Below, piece after piece: positions 19,220 to 30,270 of a DNA stretch of 64,000 nucleotides. The stretch comes from Prunella strophiata. Lineage: Eukaryota > Chordata > Aves > Passeriformes > Prunellidae. The stretch is taken from the NCBI GenBank assembly GCA_036583965.1, contig JAZBQD010000019.1, forward strand, positions 496,001-560,000. Direction: 5' to 3'. Under the pieces are notes generated by a model. It ran no database searches and was not told where the DNA came from. It saw nothing but the letters and a program-made list of their open reading frames with translations. The translations under genes were made by a program, and so were the position numbers. Every line of letters starts with the position of its first letter. Within the stretch, counting starts at the first letter, position 1.

Positions 19220-19445
19220 GACAGGACAAAGGGGGACATTTTAAACTAAAATATGGCAGATTTAGATGGGATATTGGGAAGGAATTCCTGGCCAGGAGGG
19301 TGGAGAGGCCCTGGAAGAAGTTCTGGCTGTCCCTGGATCCCTGGAAGTGCCCAAGGCCAGGCTGGACAGGGCTTGGAAGGGGTCCCTGCCCATGGAAAAA
19401 TTTGATCCTTAAAATCCCTTCCACCCCAAACCATTCCATGATTCT
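19220..19445 (+). mobile_element. CR1 LINE fragment, 3' end
   Basis: GACAAAGGGGGACATTTTAAAC, TTAGATGGGATATTGGGAAGG, GCCAAGGCCAGGCTGGACAG, then CCCTTCCACCCCAAACC and ATTCCATGATTCTCC. Missing a short piece between GGGCTTGG and GGGGTCCCTGCCC. Confidence 0.9.
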
Positions 19446-20469
19446 CCTGAGCTGGGATGACTCCAGGATTATTTTCCCACTGAGAAAATGATTCCTACAT
19501 TGCATATGGATATAGGAGCCTAAAATCAGCCTAAATCCTTGTGCAGCCCCAGCTCAGATCTGGTTAGGAGTGTGATTTATTAATTAATTAGTAATTAAAC
19601 ACTTCCAATAGGTGCCTTCCCTCTGTGGCTTGAAAACTGCCTGACCTTGCTGCTCTTCCTGGCTGGCTTTGCTTTAGAGCAGCAAAACCTTTGATTTGCT
19701 CCTGAAGATGTGGAAAATATCCCCAAAATGCTGCACTTTGCTAAGAGGCTGCCAAGCACCACCTCCCTGGGAGTGAAAAGCTGAATCATTCCAGAAACTG
19801 CTGGCTTGGAACCCACTCCAGAGTCTCATTAATTAAAAACAAAAGCTGGAAATAACTCGAGCCCCTGAGGATTTTTTTTCCCCTCACAAACGCCCATGTT
19901 CAGCTCTTCATTCCTCTGGAAATGAATAACACGACAAGAAACTTCAGTTTGGTTTCATCCTGCTGCCAGTGCATCCAGCTGAGTTTATTCCATGGCAATA
20001 AATGGACTAAAAGTGGAGAAATCAGAGTGGGGAAGAGGAATCCTTGTCATGGTTGGGTGCTGGGAGCCTCCTTAATTCTGAAATCCAGTTCTGGGTTTGA
20101 TGTTTTGTTTGCTCACACAACCCCTGCTTCCCTGGGAGCATCCAGGGATGGCAGAGCATGGAAAGCACAGGAAGAAGAGCTTGGATTTAACTCCAGCTGG
20201 GACATGGAGACTGCAGGGAAATGCTGCAGGGAATGACCATGGATGGCTGAACTCCTGGGAGAAAGGGCATGGCAGAATTCCCTGCCCTGGGCCACAGGAA
20301 TACCAAGGGCTGATCCCAGCAGGGGGAATTCCATGGATTGAGGTGATGTGGGGTCATGGAAAAGGGTTTGGAGGCTCTTTGTGGGTTTGTGTGAGGCAAC
20401 AACTTCAGCTGCTCAGCCAATGTCAGGAGTAAAATCAGGGCAGCTGCTGGTGAGAGATGTGGAGCTGCA
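19446..20469. other. Unique sequence, no gene seen
   Basis: Contains TTATTAATTAATTAGTAATT near 19577, a cluster of overlapping TAATTA words. Open frames of ~110 codons have no domain that I recognise. Confidence 0.5.
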
Positions 20470-20885
20470 GGAGTGAATCCAGAGGAGTCCATGGAGCTGC
20501 TCCAGGGCTGCAGCCAGGCTGGCAGAGCTGGGAATGTTCACCTGGAGAGGAGAAGCTCCAGGGAGAGCTCAGAGCCCCTGGCAGGGCCTGGAGGGGCTCC
20601 AGGAGAGCTGCAGAGGGACTGGGGACAAGGATGGAGGGACAGGACACAGGGAATGGCTCCCAGTGCCAGAGGGCAGGGATGGATGGGAGATTGGGAATTG
20701 GGAATTGCTGGCTGGGCTGGAATTGCCAGAGCAGCTGTGGCTGCCCCTGGATCCCTGGCAGTGCCCAAGGCCAGGCTGGACACTGGGGCTGGAGCAGCCT
20801 GGGACAGTGGGAGGTGTCCCTGCCATGGAATGGGATGGGATTTAAAGTCCCTTCCATCCCAAAATCTTCTGGGATTCTGTGATTT
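20470..20885 (+). mobile_element. CR1 LINE fragment, one of the longest copies here
   Basis: About 415 bp: GCCAGGCTGGCAGAGCTGGG, TTCACCTGGAGAGGAGAAG, CAGAGCCCCTGGCAGGGCC, GGACTGGGGACAAGGATGG, GGGATGGATGGGAGATTGGG, then the usual body and CCCTTCCATCCCAAAATC tail. Useful as the local reference for this CR1 subfamily because it is complete where others are cut. Confidence 0.92.
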
Positions 20886-21516
20886 CCTGAAGCTTTCCCA
20901 GCTCAGTTTCTGGGAGCCATAATTAATTTTTAATGTCTATTTAAAAAAAATTAAATATATGCAAATTGAGATTCACGAGCACCTCAGGAAAGCAGAATTC
21001 TGTTGGATTATTGAGAAACAAAAACCTTTCCCACCAAGAAGAACCAGAGCAATGCACAGCCAAAGCTGCTGAGCCACTGGGAGACTGGAGCCATCATTTC
21101 TTGGGAGCTGCTGGATAAGTGGGAAGATGTTCCTACTGGTCTGGATATTCCACAATGATCCAAATGCTGATTATTGCATTTGCCATGAGAATAATTAACC
21201 CTGCTCCTCCTGTTGATTTATTCCTGATGGAATAAATAATAAATCAACATTATTCTGGGGATTGAGCATCAGGGATATCTTGAAGGATCAATACAGGATT
21301 ATCCAGTGCCACCTCTGTTCCCTGATTCCAGGAAGGATTTCCTGCCAAACCATTCCCTCTGCTTGTGCTGGAGCTTTTGTGGCTCCCAAATTCTGTCCTT
21401 TGTTTGTGATGATTTTTAAAATTAATGGAAGGGAGGAGGGGTTTGGTCTCTCTTTGCTTCATTTTTAGCCTGGATTGGAAACCCCTGCACCCTTGGGATT
21501 TTCCAAGGGTGTCTTA
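20886..21516. other. Unique sequence, no gene seen
   Basis: AT-rich at 20920-20965 and 21230-21250. No gene or named repeat. Confidence 0.5.
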
Positions 21517-22240
21517 AATTGTAAATGTGGGTGTGTGTTCTATCCTCATCTGTCAGAGGTGGGGCAGTTCTATTCTGTTCATTGTGCATTTTTTCTTTAT
21601 CTCTGCCACAGCCAATCCTCCCTCCAGGAGAGCTCTGCTGTCCATGGCCACTGAGTGTCCCTGCATGGCTGATCAAATTCCATCATCCCACTGGGAGATG
21701 CTCTGCCCAGGGCAGGAGCCAAGCATTCCTGCCTGGATAGAATCTGACCCTGGAACAGCACAGCAGCCTTTGCCCACTGCTGCATTCCCAGAGGAGCAGC
21801 TTTCTTCTCCTCTGCTGGATTGCCAGAGGGAGAGCAGGCCCATCTGCAGCAGCCCTGGAGCTGCAGAGGAAAACTCCCCCCTTGTGCAGGATCCCTGCTG
21901 CAGCAGAACCAGCCCTGGCACTGCAGGAGGGCTGCAGCCACCATGGCATGGGAATGGGACTGTGCCACCACCCTGACCCAAAGGAGGTCAGCTCCTGTTC
22001 TGACTCTGGCAGGGTTGTTTTGTATTACTGCATTTTTATTTAAAAATGAAATAAATATGATTTATTAAATAAAAATAAAATAAATAATATTTATTCCTGT
22101 TATTCCTGCTCCCATATCTTTGCCTGAGAGCCCTTCAATTTCAAAATTATAATAATTCAGAGGGAGGGGGTTTACATATCCATTTCAAGGGAGGCTCCTG
22201 CCTTCCTTAGCAGACACCTGTCCTTTCAGACCAAGCCAAA
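21517..22240 (+). mobile_element. ERVL-like solo LTR (boundaries approximate)
   Basis: The order of motifs agrees with a songbird class III LTR as I remember it: GTGTGTTCTATCCTCATCTG, CTTTATCTCTGCCACAGCC, CTGCATGGCTGATCAAATTC, AGGAGCCAAGCATTCCTGCC, GTTTTGTATTACTGCATTTT, an AATAAA-rich patch at 22050-22090, then CATATCTTTGCCTGAGAGCC and GGAGGCTCCTGCCTTCCTTAG. No internal retroviral sequence follows. I could not fix the exact ends or a target duplication. The identification rests on memory of the family and was not checked by alignment. Confidence 0.62.
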
Positions 22241-22549
22241 GGGCAGGGAAAACCAGGAATGAGCTGCATGGACACAGCACTGAGCACACCCAGCAGTCCC
22301 TGGGGATGCAGAGTTGCTGCACTGGTGAGACTGGGGCAGGCTGGGAGCAGCTGCTGTTGCAGAAAGATGGATGAGGGAATTTTGGGAAGCAGCACAGGGC
22401 GTTCCATGGGAAATATCCACTCATCCTGAACGAGGGCAGTTGTTCTGGTCATGTCCTGACAGGAGAATTTGGATCAATTGTGCTCCCACCAAGCTGGACC
22501 ACCCAGCATCAATCACTGCAGTGTGGCTGGGCTGGGGCATGGCTTTGCT
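22241..22549. other. Unique sequence, no gene seen
   Basis: GC-moderate and free of named repeats. The segment at 22310-22345 (GGCAGGCTGGGAGCAGCTGC) has no clear identity. Confidence 0.45.
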
Positions 22550-22820
22550 GGCAGCACTTAACGAGTTTCCTGTGCTAATTAATCATGTTTATCAAACATA
22601 ACTGCCCTTTGCACTCTGCCTCTGCCAGGCTTCCTTTCCCCCAGTGTTTTTGAATAATTCATGTGGCTCATGATGCTGCTGGGTGAATTTGAGGTGCACA
22701 GTAACCTGTGCAGGTAAGAGCTGCTCACCTGGGGAGGTTTAGCAATAAACCTTTGTTTTAGGTGTTTTAATCAACAATAAATTCCCTTTTCTGCTCTGAT
22801 CAATGTTTGCCTGCAGCTCT
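22550..22820. other. Candidate conserved non-coding element
   Basis: Repeat-free and AT-rich, with GTGCTAATTAATCATG (overlapping TAATTA cores), GTTTATCAAACATAAC and TTGAATAATTCATGTGG. No open frame of note. Called only on look; conservation has not been tested. Confidence 0.3.
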
Positions 22821-23176
22821 TGTCTGCTTTTCTAAGGGGAAATGATTCTTATTTCTCTGGAAGTTTCAAATCTGGAGCAGCTCCAGCTGCTACAACTCAG
22901 GAGGAAGATTTTAACCACCAAAATCCTCCTAAATGCAGGGAATGGGGTCCTGGAAAAGGGATATCTTCTGCTTTGGGAATGCAGCCCCAGCCCCACCTTG
23001 GGCTCAGAGGTCTGCCTAAATTCTGTATGGAAATTAAAGTGTGCAATAAAACTGGAATATAAAGAGTTTAAGTGGGGGGCATGGAGGATGGGAAGCAAAG
23101 GAGATTCCAGAGGTACCAGAGAGAGCTCCACAGGCAGAGGAGAAGATTGATAGAACCTTGGATTAATGAGAGATGG
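22821..23176. other. Unique sequence, no gene seen
   Basis: Short open frames on both strands with no recognisable domain. Confidence 0.45.
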
Positions 23177-23475
23177 AAATAATCCCAGAATTCCAGGATG
23201 GCCAGGCTGGAAGGGATCACAGTGGGGCATCTGGTCCTTGCTCCAGCACTGGATTGTGTCCAGACACCTCTGGAATATCCTCAGGGAGGAGACTGCACCC
23301 CTCTCTGGGCTCTGTTCAGCACCCAGGGCAGAGGCTCTGCTCCTGTGCAGGGGGAATTCCTGGGATCAATCCCTGCCTGTTCCTCTGGTGCCATTGCTGG
23401 GCCCCTGGAGCAGAGCCAGGGATGAGATCCCATCATCCCAGCACTGCCAATGCCACCCCTCCCCATGTCCCCAAG
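23177..23475 (-). mobile_element. CR1 LINE fragment, older subfamily
   Basis: CCAGAATTCCAGGATGGCC, GGCTGGAAGGGATCACAG, GGTCCTTGCTCCAGCACTGG through CATGTCCCCAAGTGCCACTTG on the minus strand. More drifted than the copies at 804 or 20470. Confidence 0.72.
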
Positions 23476-24014
23476 TGCCACTTGCTGTGTTAAATCCAAC
23501 CAAGGAATTTCTCATGGAGATCCAACCTGTGTTACCCCCTGAGGGGAGTGTGGAAAAGTCCTTTCCTGTTGAAATCTCTGAGATTCCAGCAGAGTTCCTG
23601 AAATTTCCTGACAAGACAGCTCCTGGACAGGTGGTTCAGAGGGTTTCCTGCTGAAATAAAACCCCAAGCCCAGCAGCTGGTAATTAGAGATAAGCAAACA
23701 GTGGAAATAAAAATCTCTTCAATTACCCCACACTGAGCACGAGGAAATTTGGGAATAAAAACATCCCAGCCTTTCCCTGGAGCTGCAGGCTCCATGTTCT
23801 CAGGTATTCTCTGAAGGTGCTGCTCTCCCTGGGCTGGTTCATTGAATCATCATTAATTTACACCTTTGTTTGGGGAATTACAGAAAAAACATTTATTTTC
23901 TTCCATCCTTACAAGGATGAAGGATTACCAAACAAATCCCCTCTGGAAAATTAGGGAAGTGTTGCCTTCTTCCCTGCAAAAGGAATTTGTTAATCCAGAC
24001 ATTTCTGATGTCAC
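23476..24014. other. Unique sequence, no gene seen
   Basis: No named repeat or gene. Confidence 0.45.
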
Positions 24015-24080
24015 ACAACCCAGAATGGTTTGGAAGGGACTTCTAAAGTTCATTCAGCCCAACACCACCTTTGAAATCTC
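24015..24080 (-). mobile_element. CR1 LINE 3' tail, short and drifted
   Basis: CCCAGAATGGTTTGGAAGGG and ACTTCTAAAGTTCATTCAGCCC, a minus-strand tail about 65 bp long. Confidence 0.55.
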
Positions 24081-24149
24081 ATTTTGAAATCCATTTATGG
24101 ATTTGAAAGGAATTTTGGGATCTCTTGTCTGATACACCTGTAAGTGCTC

Positions 24150-24257
24150 AAAAAACCTGTGGATGTGGAACTTCCTGATATGGGTTAGTGGCACTTGATC
24201 AAAGGCTGGATTGGTGATCTTGGAATATTTTCCAACCTCAATGATTCCTTGATTTTG
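24150..24257 (+). mobile_element. CR1 LINE 3' end, old and drifted
   Basis: AACCTGTGGATGTGGAACTTCC, GGGTTAGTGGCACTTGATC and ATTTTCCAACCTCAATGATTCC, plus strand. With 24015-24080 it forms two CR1 tails of opposite strand less than 100 bp apart. Confidence 0.65.
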
Positions 24258-24592
24258 CCTGGGAGGGAATTATCAATTCAGCATTTTTAAAAGCTGCTGT
24301 CCAGAAAACCTGAGGAAAAAGGGCTTTTCCTACAGATCCTGTAGTAACAGGAAAACCTTTCCTGCTTTTGGTTGCAACCAGGGGGTGGCTTTGAACAAGA
24401 AAAGTGTTTTTTCCCATTAATTCCTGCCATTCCCAGGTATTTTTGGGATGGTCATTGCAAATCTGTGCAGTGATGAGGTTAAATGGGATCCTGGGGTGTC
24501 CAATCATCCTAGATACCACTAGAGATGCTGGAAATGGGGAGAAGGGAAAATGGGAAATGGGAGATGAATTCACTCCTGTTAAGGACTTTAAA
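24258..24592. other. Unique sequence, no gene seen
   Basis: Nothing recognised. Confidence 0.45.
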
Positions 24593-24825
24593 AAACCATG
24601 GAATCGTTGAGGTTAGAAAAAACCTTTAGGATTATCAACCAGCATCACCATTAACCAGATCCTCAAGTGCCACACCCAGACATTTTTTGGACACTTCCAG
24701 GGATGGGGATTCCATCACTGCTGTTCCATCTCCATGCTTTTCATGGAGAACTTTTTCCTCATATCCAATCCAACCCTGCCTTGGTGTCACTTGAGGCCAT
24801 TTCCTTTTGTCCTGTCACTCAGGAC
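24593..24825 (-). mobile_element. CR1 LINE fragment, old subfamily
   Basis: CCATGGAATCGTTGAGGTTAG, AAAACCTTTAGGATTATCAACC, CTCAAGTGCCACACCCAGAC, CTTCCAGGGATGGGGATTCC, minus strand. Resembles the copy at 59008-59270. Confidence 0.78.
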
Positions 24826-25134
24826 TGTCCATCTTTAGCAGAGAACCCCTTTTTCCAGGGATTTGCCAGGCTGGCATCCACAAGGCTTGGAAATCTGGAG
24901 GCATTTCAGCATTTGGAGGTATGTTGGAGCAGATCTGCAAGAAAATTAGCCAATAAATATAAATTTATTGATTGATTGATTGTCCTTATTGGTAACAGTG
25001 AGTGTCTGATTTATAGTTTGAATTTATTTGTGCCAGATTTCAGAATGTTTTTAAAATGTAAGAATTGGTTTTTTATTGCATTTTTGTTAAATTTGAGGTG
25101 CTTTTGGGCCACAATCAAGTCAAGGAATATGAAT
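24826..25134. other. Unique AT-rich sequence, no gene seen
   Basis: ATTGATTGATTGATTG at 24967-24982 is a four-copy ATTG microsatellite. The first ~100 bp may still be drifted CR1. Confidence 0.45.
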
Positions 25135-25200
25135 CAGAGAATCATGGAATGGTTTGGGTTGGATGAGACCTTAAAGATGTTCCAGTTCCAATCCCCTGCC
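25135..25200 (-). mobile_element. CR1 LINE 3' tail, short
   Basis: GAATCATGGAATGGTTTGGG, TTGGATGAGACCTTAAAGATG; the copy is lost after CAATCCCCTGCC. Confidence 0.7.
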
Positions 25201-25809
25201 TAAACTGCTTGAATTTTCCTCTGGAAGAAAAATTTCCAAGACCATGAGCTGTGCTTTTTCTGAAACCAAACCCACTCCCAGGACTGGAGTATTTATCTCT
25301 TAAAATGCCATGATCTGGAAAATGCCATGATCTGGGTCTTAATAAGGCAAAAATAGAGAATTTTGATGAAGTCAGCATCTTAAACAATACAAATATTCCC
25401 AGACTGGAATAAGAAGCAGGATAATGTTTCATGTGGATATCTAACCTGACATCCTCTATTTACATCAACTCTCAGCAACTCTGCCTGCATGGAGCTCAAT
25501 AAATTCTGATTAAAATGGAGTTGTATTTTGGAAAATCAGTCTCTCACCAGCCTGGGAGAGCTGGAGAGTTCTCCTGTCTCCCTGTTTGGATGCTTTTCCG
25601 TAAAATGCGGGAATGTTGCTCCCTATTTCAATTTTTCTGTGTTTTTCCAGGTCTCAATTTCTTGGCCAGGAGATAAAAGCCTGCTTTGCCTGCTGGGTGT
25701 CTGCAGTGTGAGGTGGGGACGATGGAGGCACAAAAAAAGGTTGATGAACTTTGCATTGGAATTTGGATTTGCACAAAGGAAGGGATTAATCCTGGTTTCC
25801 AGGAGAAAC
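25201..25809. other. Unique sequence, no gene seen
   Basis: Includes a small 18-bp echo (AAAATGCCATGATCTGG twice at 25302-25336). Confidence 0.45.
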
Positions 25810-26150
25810 CAGTCCCACCCCCTGCCATGGGCAGGGACACCTTCCACTGTCCCAGGGGGCTCCAGCCCCAGTGCCCAGCCTGGCCTTGGAAACTTCCAGG
25901 GATCCAGGGGCAGCCACAGCTGCTCTGGGAATTCTATTCCAGGACCTCCCCACCCTCCCAGCCACAAATTCCTTCCCAATCTCCTGCCTAAATTTCTGCC
26001 ATGTCCTGTCACTCCAGTTCCTGAGGACTTGTCCCTCTCTGGTTCCCTGGAGCCACTTCAGACCCTGGAATTTGCTGGGAGGTCTCCACATAAACCTTCT
26101 CCTCTCCAGGCTGAAGAGAGCATTCCCAGCTCTTCCAGCCTTTCTCCATA
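25810..26150 (-). mobile_element. CR1 LINE fragment, left part of a copy interrupted by an LTR
   Basis: Minus strand: GGGCAGGGACACCTTCCACT, GGGATCCAGGGGCAGCCACA, CTCCTCTCCAGGCTGAAGAG, ending at the CAGCCTTTCTCCATA segment where the LTR begins. CR1 sequence from further 5' in the element reappears at 26729-26870 in the same orientation. Confidence 0.85.
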
Positions 26151-26618
26151 TGATGCCTCAGGTTTAGCTTTTCTATTTTTCAGATTCTGTGCTGCTTTAG
26201 TGTGTGGGGCTGGGCTTCACATCAGGGCATGGTGAGCTCTGTGCACAGAGCAGGGAGACAAAACAATTCCTGCTCCAGCTGGGCACCAAGGACAAATGAT
26301 CCAAATCTCAGCCCAAGAGCACAAACAGCGTGGGCTGAAGAGAGAAAAACAAGCAGGGTGGGAGTGCAGGGGCTAAAGCTGGAATGGGACAATGAACTCC
26401 AAGGTGCAAATGGAGCAGAGCTGATCCCAGGGAGAGACCCCGTGCCCGGCCGTGCATTTTGTGCCCATTTTGGTTCATCTTGGGTGCAGCCCTGGCTGGG
26501 CTCTGGTGCTGCCCAAGGTGGATCCATGGAGGAGATCTTTTTAATAAATCCCTAAAGGATGGATAAATTCTTTAACCCCATCCAGCCTCTGCTCTAGGGC
26601 AGCCTTCTCAGGGCATCA
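26151..26618 (+). mobile_element. Solo LTR, TGATGCC...GGCATCA family, copy 1
   Basis: Starts TGATGCCTCAGG and ends GGGCATCA, an imperfect terminal inverted repeat with TG...CA ends. AATAAA lies near 26542 (TTTAATAAATCCC). The 5' edge is fixed by three copies here (26151, 31734, 63757) that begin at the same bases with different flanks. I find no target duplication. It lies within a minus-strand CR1, so it is the younger insertion. No internal retroviral sequence is present; the class is uncertain. Confidence 0.78.
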
Positions 26619-26728
26619 GTTTCTGGTGATCATGAAGGGACAGAAGGCATCTGGAAAACCCCTGGACCAGAGCCAGAGGAGTGTCCAGCTCTTGCCCCCC
26701 TAGAGTCCCTGTGCTACATTCCCTTCAG
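26619..26728. other. Short unassigned stretch right of the LTR
   Basis: May be drifted CR1 (TGGTGATCATGAAGG resembles a CR1 segment), but part of it is not CR1 that I recognise. Confidence 0.35.
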
Positions 26729-26870
26729 GGACCTTGTGGGCTCCTCTGGATTTGCTCCAACAATTCCATGTCCTTCTTTTGTTGGGGCACCACAGCAGTC
26801 CATGGTATTCCAGATGGGATCTCATGACAGCAGAGGATAGGGGCAGAATCAAGCTAATCCAGGTCAGCCC
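26729..26870 (-). mobile_element. CR1 LINE fragment, right part of the interrupted copy
   Basis: TGGGCTCCTCTGGATTTGCTCC, CATGTCCTTCTTTTGTTGGG, GGGATCTCATGACAGCAGAGG and ATAGGGGCAGAATC match the CR1 region next upstream of the part at 25810-26150. Confidence 0.75.
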
Positions 26871-27179
26871 AGCTGATCCAGCTGCTTCTCCTTGCCTGCC
26901 TCTTTAGCCATGAAGGATTGAGGAGGATGGAGGAGCAATTCCCACCAAAACCCAGCAGGAATTCCTGCCTGGACTGGGAGCTGTGGCAGCAGAGGTTTGT
27001 CCTTCCCACAGGGCCCTGCTAACACTGTGGTCCTGAGGAAAGTCACCCATGGAATATTGGGAATCTGACTCCAGCTCCAGGAGCCCTGCTGGTTCAATAA
27101 GAATTCCTGGTGATGCTTCACTGGCTCTTCCATGGCTCTGACATGGTGCCTCAGGCAGGATGGATTACAGGGGCTCCCC
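26871..27179. other. Unique sequence, no gene seen
   Basis: Nothing recognised. Confidence 0.45.
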
Positions 27180-27420
27180 TTTCCAAGAGGGAATTGTGCC
27201 GGGATGAGTCAGCGGAGATCCCACCTCATCATCAGCCTGATGCCCAAAACTCCAACCTTGAACTCCCTGAACCTGTCTTTTTCCACGAGCCAGGGTACAG
27301 GCTGCTGCTGTTGCCTGCTGGAACGGCTGACACCTAATCCTTCACGGAAAATCAGATTTAATAAATTCACAGCTGCGTTGCTTCCGTGGGGAAGCTCCGC
27401 ATCCTTCACATAATCACACG
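27180..27420. other. Candidate conserved non-coding element
   Basis: Repeat-free, with several CpGs kept in a CpG-poor window: GATGAGTCAGCGGAGATCCC (an AP-1-like TGAGTCA), GAACGGCTGACACC, TGCGTTGCTTCCGTGGGG, CACACGGAACC. A short plus-strand frame crosses it but ends soon after. Called on look only. Confidence 0.3.
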
Positions 27421-29479
27421 GAACCTCCAGGGGTGAGCAGCACCTTTTATACACTCCTTTCCCTGAGATCTGTGAGTTCATCCCAAATAAATCTTGGGAG
27501 AAGGTTTCATTTTTCTTCCTTGGGGTCGATACTCGGCTCGCAGGGAGTGGATCCATCTGTTTATTTTCCTCATCCCTTTGCAGGATGGATGGAGCACAAG
27601 GCCAGGTAAGGGATGCTGTTATTTCCTCTCATCTCAGCCTGTGATTTTTGGAGTAGGCATGACACAAGGTTTAATAAATATTACCTTAAAAGGAAAGTGA
27701 AATGTTCTCTGGAAAGCTTCAGTTTTTGAATGGAGGAAAGAAAAAAGTAGGGAAAAATCCAAGATATTTCTGATTTTGAGGGTGGCTTTGTTAGAAGAGA
27801 TAGGTCAGGGAGAAAATTCGTTAGATAAGAAAAAATATACAACCTTGAAAACTGCACAAGAAGACTCCTGACTCCTTCTTTGGTTCTTGGGCTGGGAAAC
27901 AGAGAGTTTCTAACATATATCAGGGTCATCTCGAGCTCCTGAGAGACTTCTGACACCTCTGTTCTAGGGCAGCCTTCTCAAGGCAGCAGAGTGATCACAT
28001 TCCTTGCCTTTGGTGCTGGGTGGTCCCACAAACTCCGGCCAGTTCCAATCCCGAGTTTTGCCCATTGTATTTCCCAGTTCCCTGTGCCTTGTGTTGCCAA
28101 GGTGATGGATTTCAAAAGGCCAAATCCGTGCTCGCTTTTCAAAGGCTGAGTTGTTCTTTTTGATCTGCAGACCAGGGGCAGTCACAGATCCAGGCCTGGC
28201 TTTTGTGTTCCCTTGTTTTGTCTCCGTGTTGCAACCAGAATGATCTTGGCAGCTGAATTCCTTGGGATAAAAACTCAGCATGGGATCCTGTCAGGGAGAT
28301 GCTGAAGTCACTTTGGAACTGCTGAGGTAGTTGTGTAAAAAGACATTTAAATACCCAGCCTGTGAATTCCTTGATATTTTCAAATTCATGGACAGAATGA
28401 TGGGATTGGGATGACTCCTGAAGATTTTGCTGCCTGGTATCTATGGGCATCCTTTGGAAAGGCCATGGGACACAAACAATAGTTCTGGATCCTGTAATTT
28501 ATTGGGAGAATTCCGTTTGGGACCTGCAGGAGAACAAAAATGCAATTATTGCATCTCTAACCTGACTCAGGACCTGGCACAAGGAATGACTCGTGGATTC
28601 CTGGTTTTTCCTCCTGCTGGGATTGAAATTGGCTCACAGCTTCTTCCTTGGCCTTTCTGTTGACTCCTGAAGTTAAAGCTTTTAATCCTGAGCTCAGGAG
28701 GAAAACTCCTGACTCAGCTCTCACACCCCAGGGACCAGGCAAGAACTTGCACAGCACAGGGAGGGAATTTGAGCTTATCTTCCCCAAATTCTGCAGGAAT
28801 ACAATAACCCCGACACCTGGAGCTGGGATTTTGCAGATATTTATGTCAAACACATTTCACCTCCAAACAGCACAAGTGATGCTCAGAATTAAGCAGACTA
28901 ATTCTGTTTTTATGTTGCTCTTTGACTCCCTGAGCATGGGCATTACAGATTGTTCCCATTTTTTAAGGGAATGCTTGACTATTTCGGGGTCCTGGAAGAA
29001 AGATTTCTATTTTTCTGCAGAATTTGGGTCTTTTGGGAATCGTCCAAGTTGTTTATTTTCAGCAGAGAGCACTTTTATTTACCTGCAGCCTTTTCCATTA
29101 TGTGTTAGGAGCTGAAACAGGATGGAATTTTAGCAGTTTGACAAAATCTGACACCTCCAACTCCCATCTGTGCCCCAAGCTGTGGAAAACATTGGGAATT
29201 CATCTTTCCCTACTCCACAAAGGGAAAACATGGATTAAATACCTTTAGCCTGCACAGTTCTGGGCTGAGCTGATGCACCTGGGCAGCTCCTGCAGGGAGC
29301 TGATGGATCACGGCCGGGTCACTTAATTAATTAATAATAAAATTAATTCTTGTCTTCCAGCCTGAAGCAGGAGCTTGGAATTCATTCTGGAAGTGCCAGA
29401 AATGTGATGAATGCCCATCTGCGTGGGGCAGATGTTGCTGAGATCCAACCTGTTGGAAAATGGATTTTTCCCAGAATAT
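27421..29479. other. Long unique stretch, no gene seen
   Basis: Two kilobases with no named dispersed repeat apart from the LTR-like end at 27955-27990. Open frames up to 155 codons have no recognisable domain. Confidence 0.5.
27955..27990 (+). mobile_element. Possible 3' end of a relative of the TGATGCC LTR
   Basis: CTCTGTTCTAGGGCAGCCTTC matches the last bases of the LTRs at 26151 and 31242 (CTCTGCTCTAGGGCAGCC), followed by TCAAGGCAGCA in place of GGGCATCA. The preceding sequence is not similar enough to call the rest, so this may be a diverged relative or a fragment. Confidence 0.4.
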
Positions 29480-29550
29480 CCTGAGTGGGAAGGGATTCCC
29501 AAGGATTGTGGAGTCCAACTCCTGACCTCTTCACTCTGTGCTGGCACCAA
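29480..29550 (-). mobile_element. CR1 LINE fragment, short
   Basis: AATATCCTGAGTGGGAAGGG, AAGGATTGTGGAGTCCAACTCC, minus strand. The adjacent GGATCACGGCCGGGTCAC at 29302 is not CR1. Confidence 0.55.
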
Positions 29551-29577
29551 ATTGTTGGCACCTGATGCCATCCCTGT

Positions 29578-29855
29578 GCCATCTTCCCAGGAAGCTCCAG
29601 AAAAAAACCCCAAAATTCCCCAAAGCCCTCCCCAAACACCCCCAAATCTCCCCTGACCTCCCCTCAAATCCCCCCCATACCCCCCACAAATCTCCCTCAC
29701 CCTGATGTTGGGAATTCTGATGACCCCAAATCCCCCCAATCCCCCAAACCCTCTCAAAACATCCCCACATTCCTCTAAATCTCTCTCACCCTGACGTTCT
29801 GCATTCTGATGACCCCAAAATCCCCCCCAAACCCTCCCCAAACACCCCCAAAGAA
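29578..29855 (-). repeat. C-rich minisatellite-like block
   Basis: Runs of C4 to C7 separated by A's. It contains two related ~90-bp units, each with CTCACCCTGA, GTT, ATTCTGATGACCCC and AAATCCCCCC, starting near 29687 and 29779. The minus strand is a G-run-rich, Gly-rich open frame (part of 29323-29970), explained by the repeat and not by a gene. Confidence 0.8.
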
Positions 29856-30270
29856 GATGGGGAGATGCTGGAAGATGTTGGTGCTGGTTCTGGCACAGGG
29901 AACCTTGGCTGCTCCTGGAATTCTGCAGGCACCTGCTGGGCCCTGGCCTGGGGCAGGCAGGATAAACCACTGGATTTTATGGCTGTGATTTCCCCCTGGC
30001 TCTGGTTTGGTGGTCCCAGCTCCATCCTCACAGCATTCCCAGGTTTGCTGTGCCTGTGGCTGAGCCCTCAGCTGCTCCCTGGAGTTCTTCCCTTTGCTGT
30101 CTGCATTTTTTCCTCCTAAATCTTGGTTTTCCCACAGATTTGGAAGTGGGAATCTTGTTCTTCCCAGGGCTGGAGCCTCAGCTCTGCCTGTGCTGACTCT
30201 GGGTTTTCAGTGTGTTGCTGTTTTTGTGGTTCAGCTTCATGGTTTCTGTTCAGATCTTTCAAAAACAGCA
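29856..30270. other. Unique sequence, no gene seen
   Basis: Moderate GC; no repeat or gene recognised. Confidence 0.45.

Noticed and set aside
25528..26235. 235-codon plus-strand frame
   Set aside because: Runs through CR1 and into an LTR; composition is that of translated CR1.
29323..29970. 215-codon minus-strand Gly-rich frame
   Set aside because: Explained by the C-rich minisatellite at 29578-29855 and adjacent repeat.
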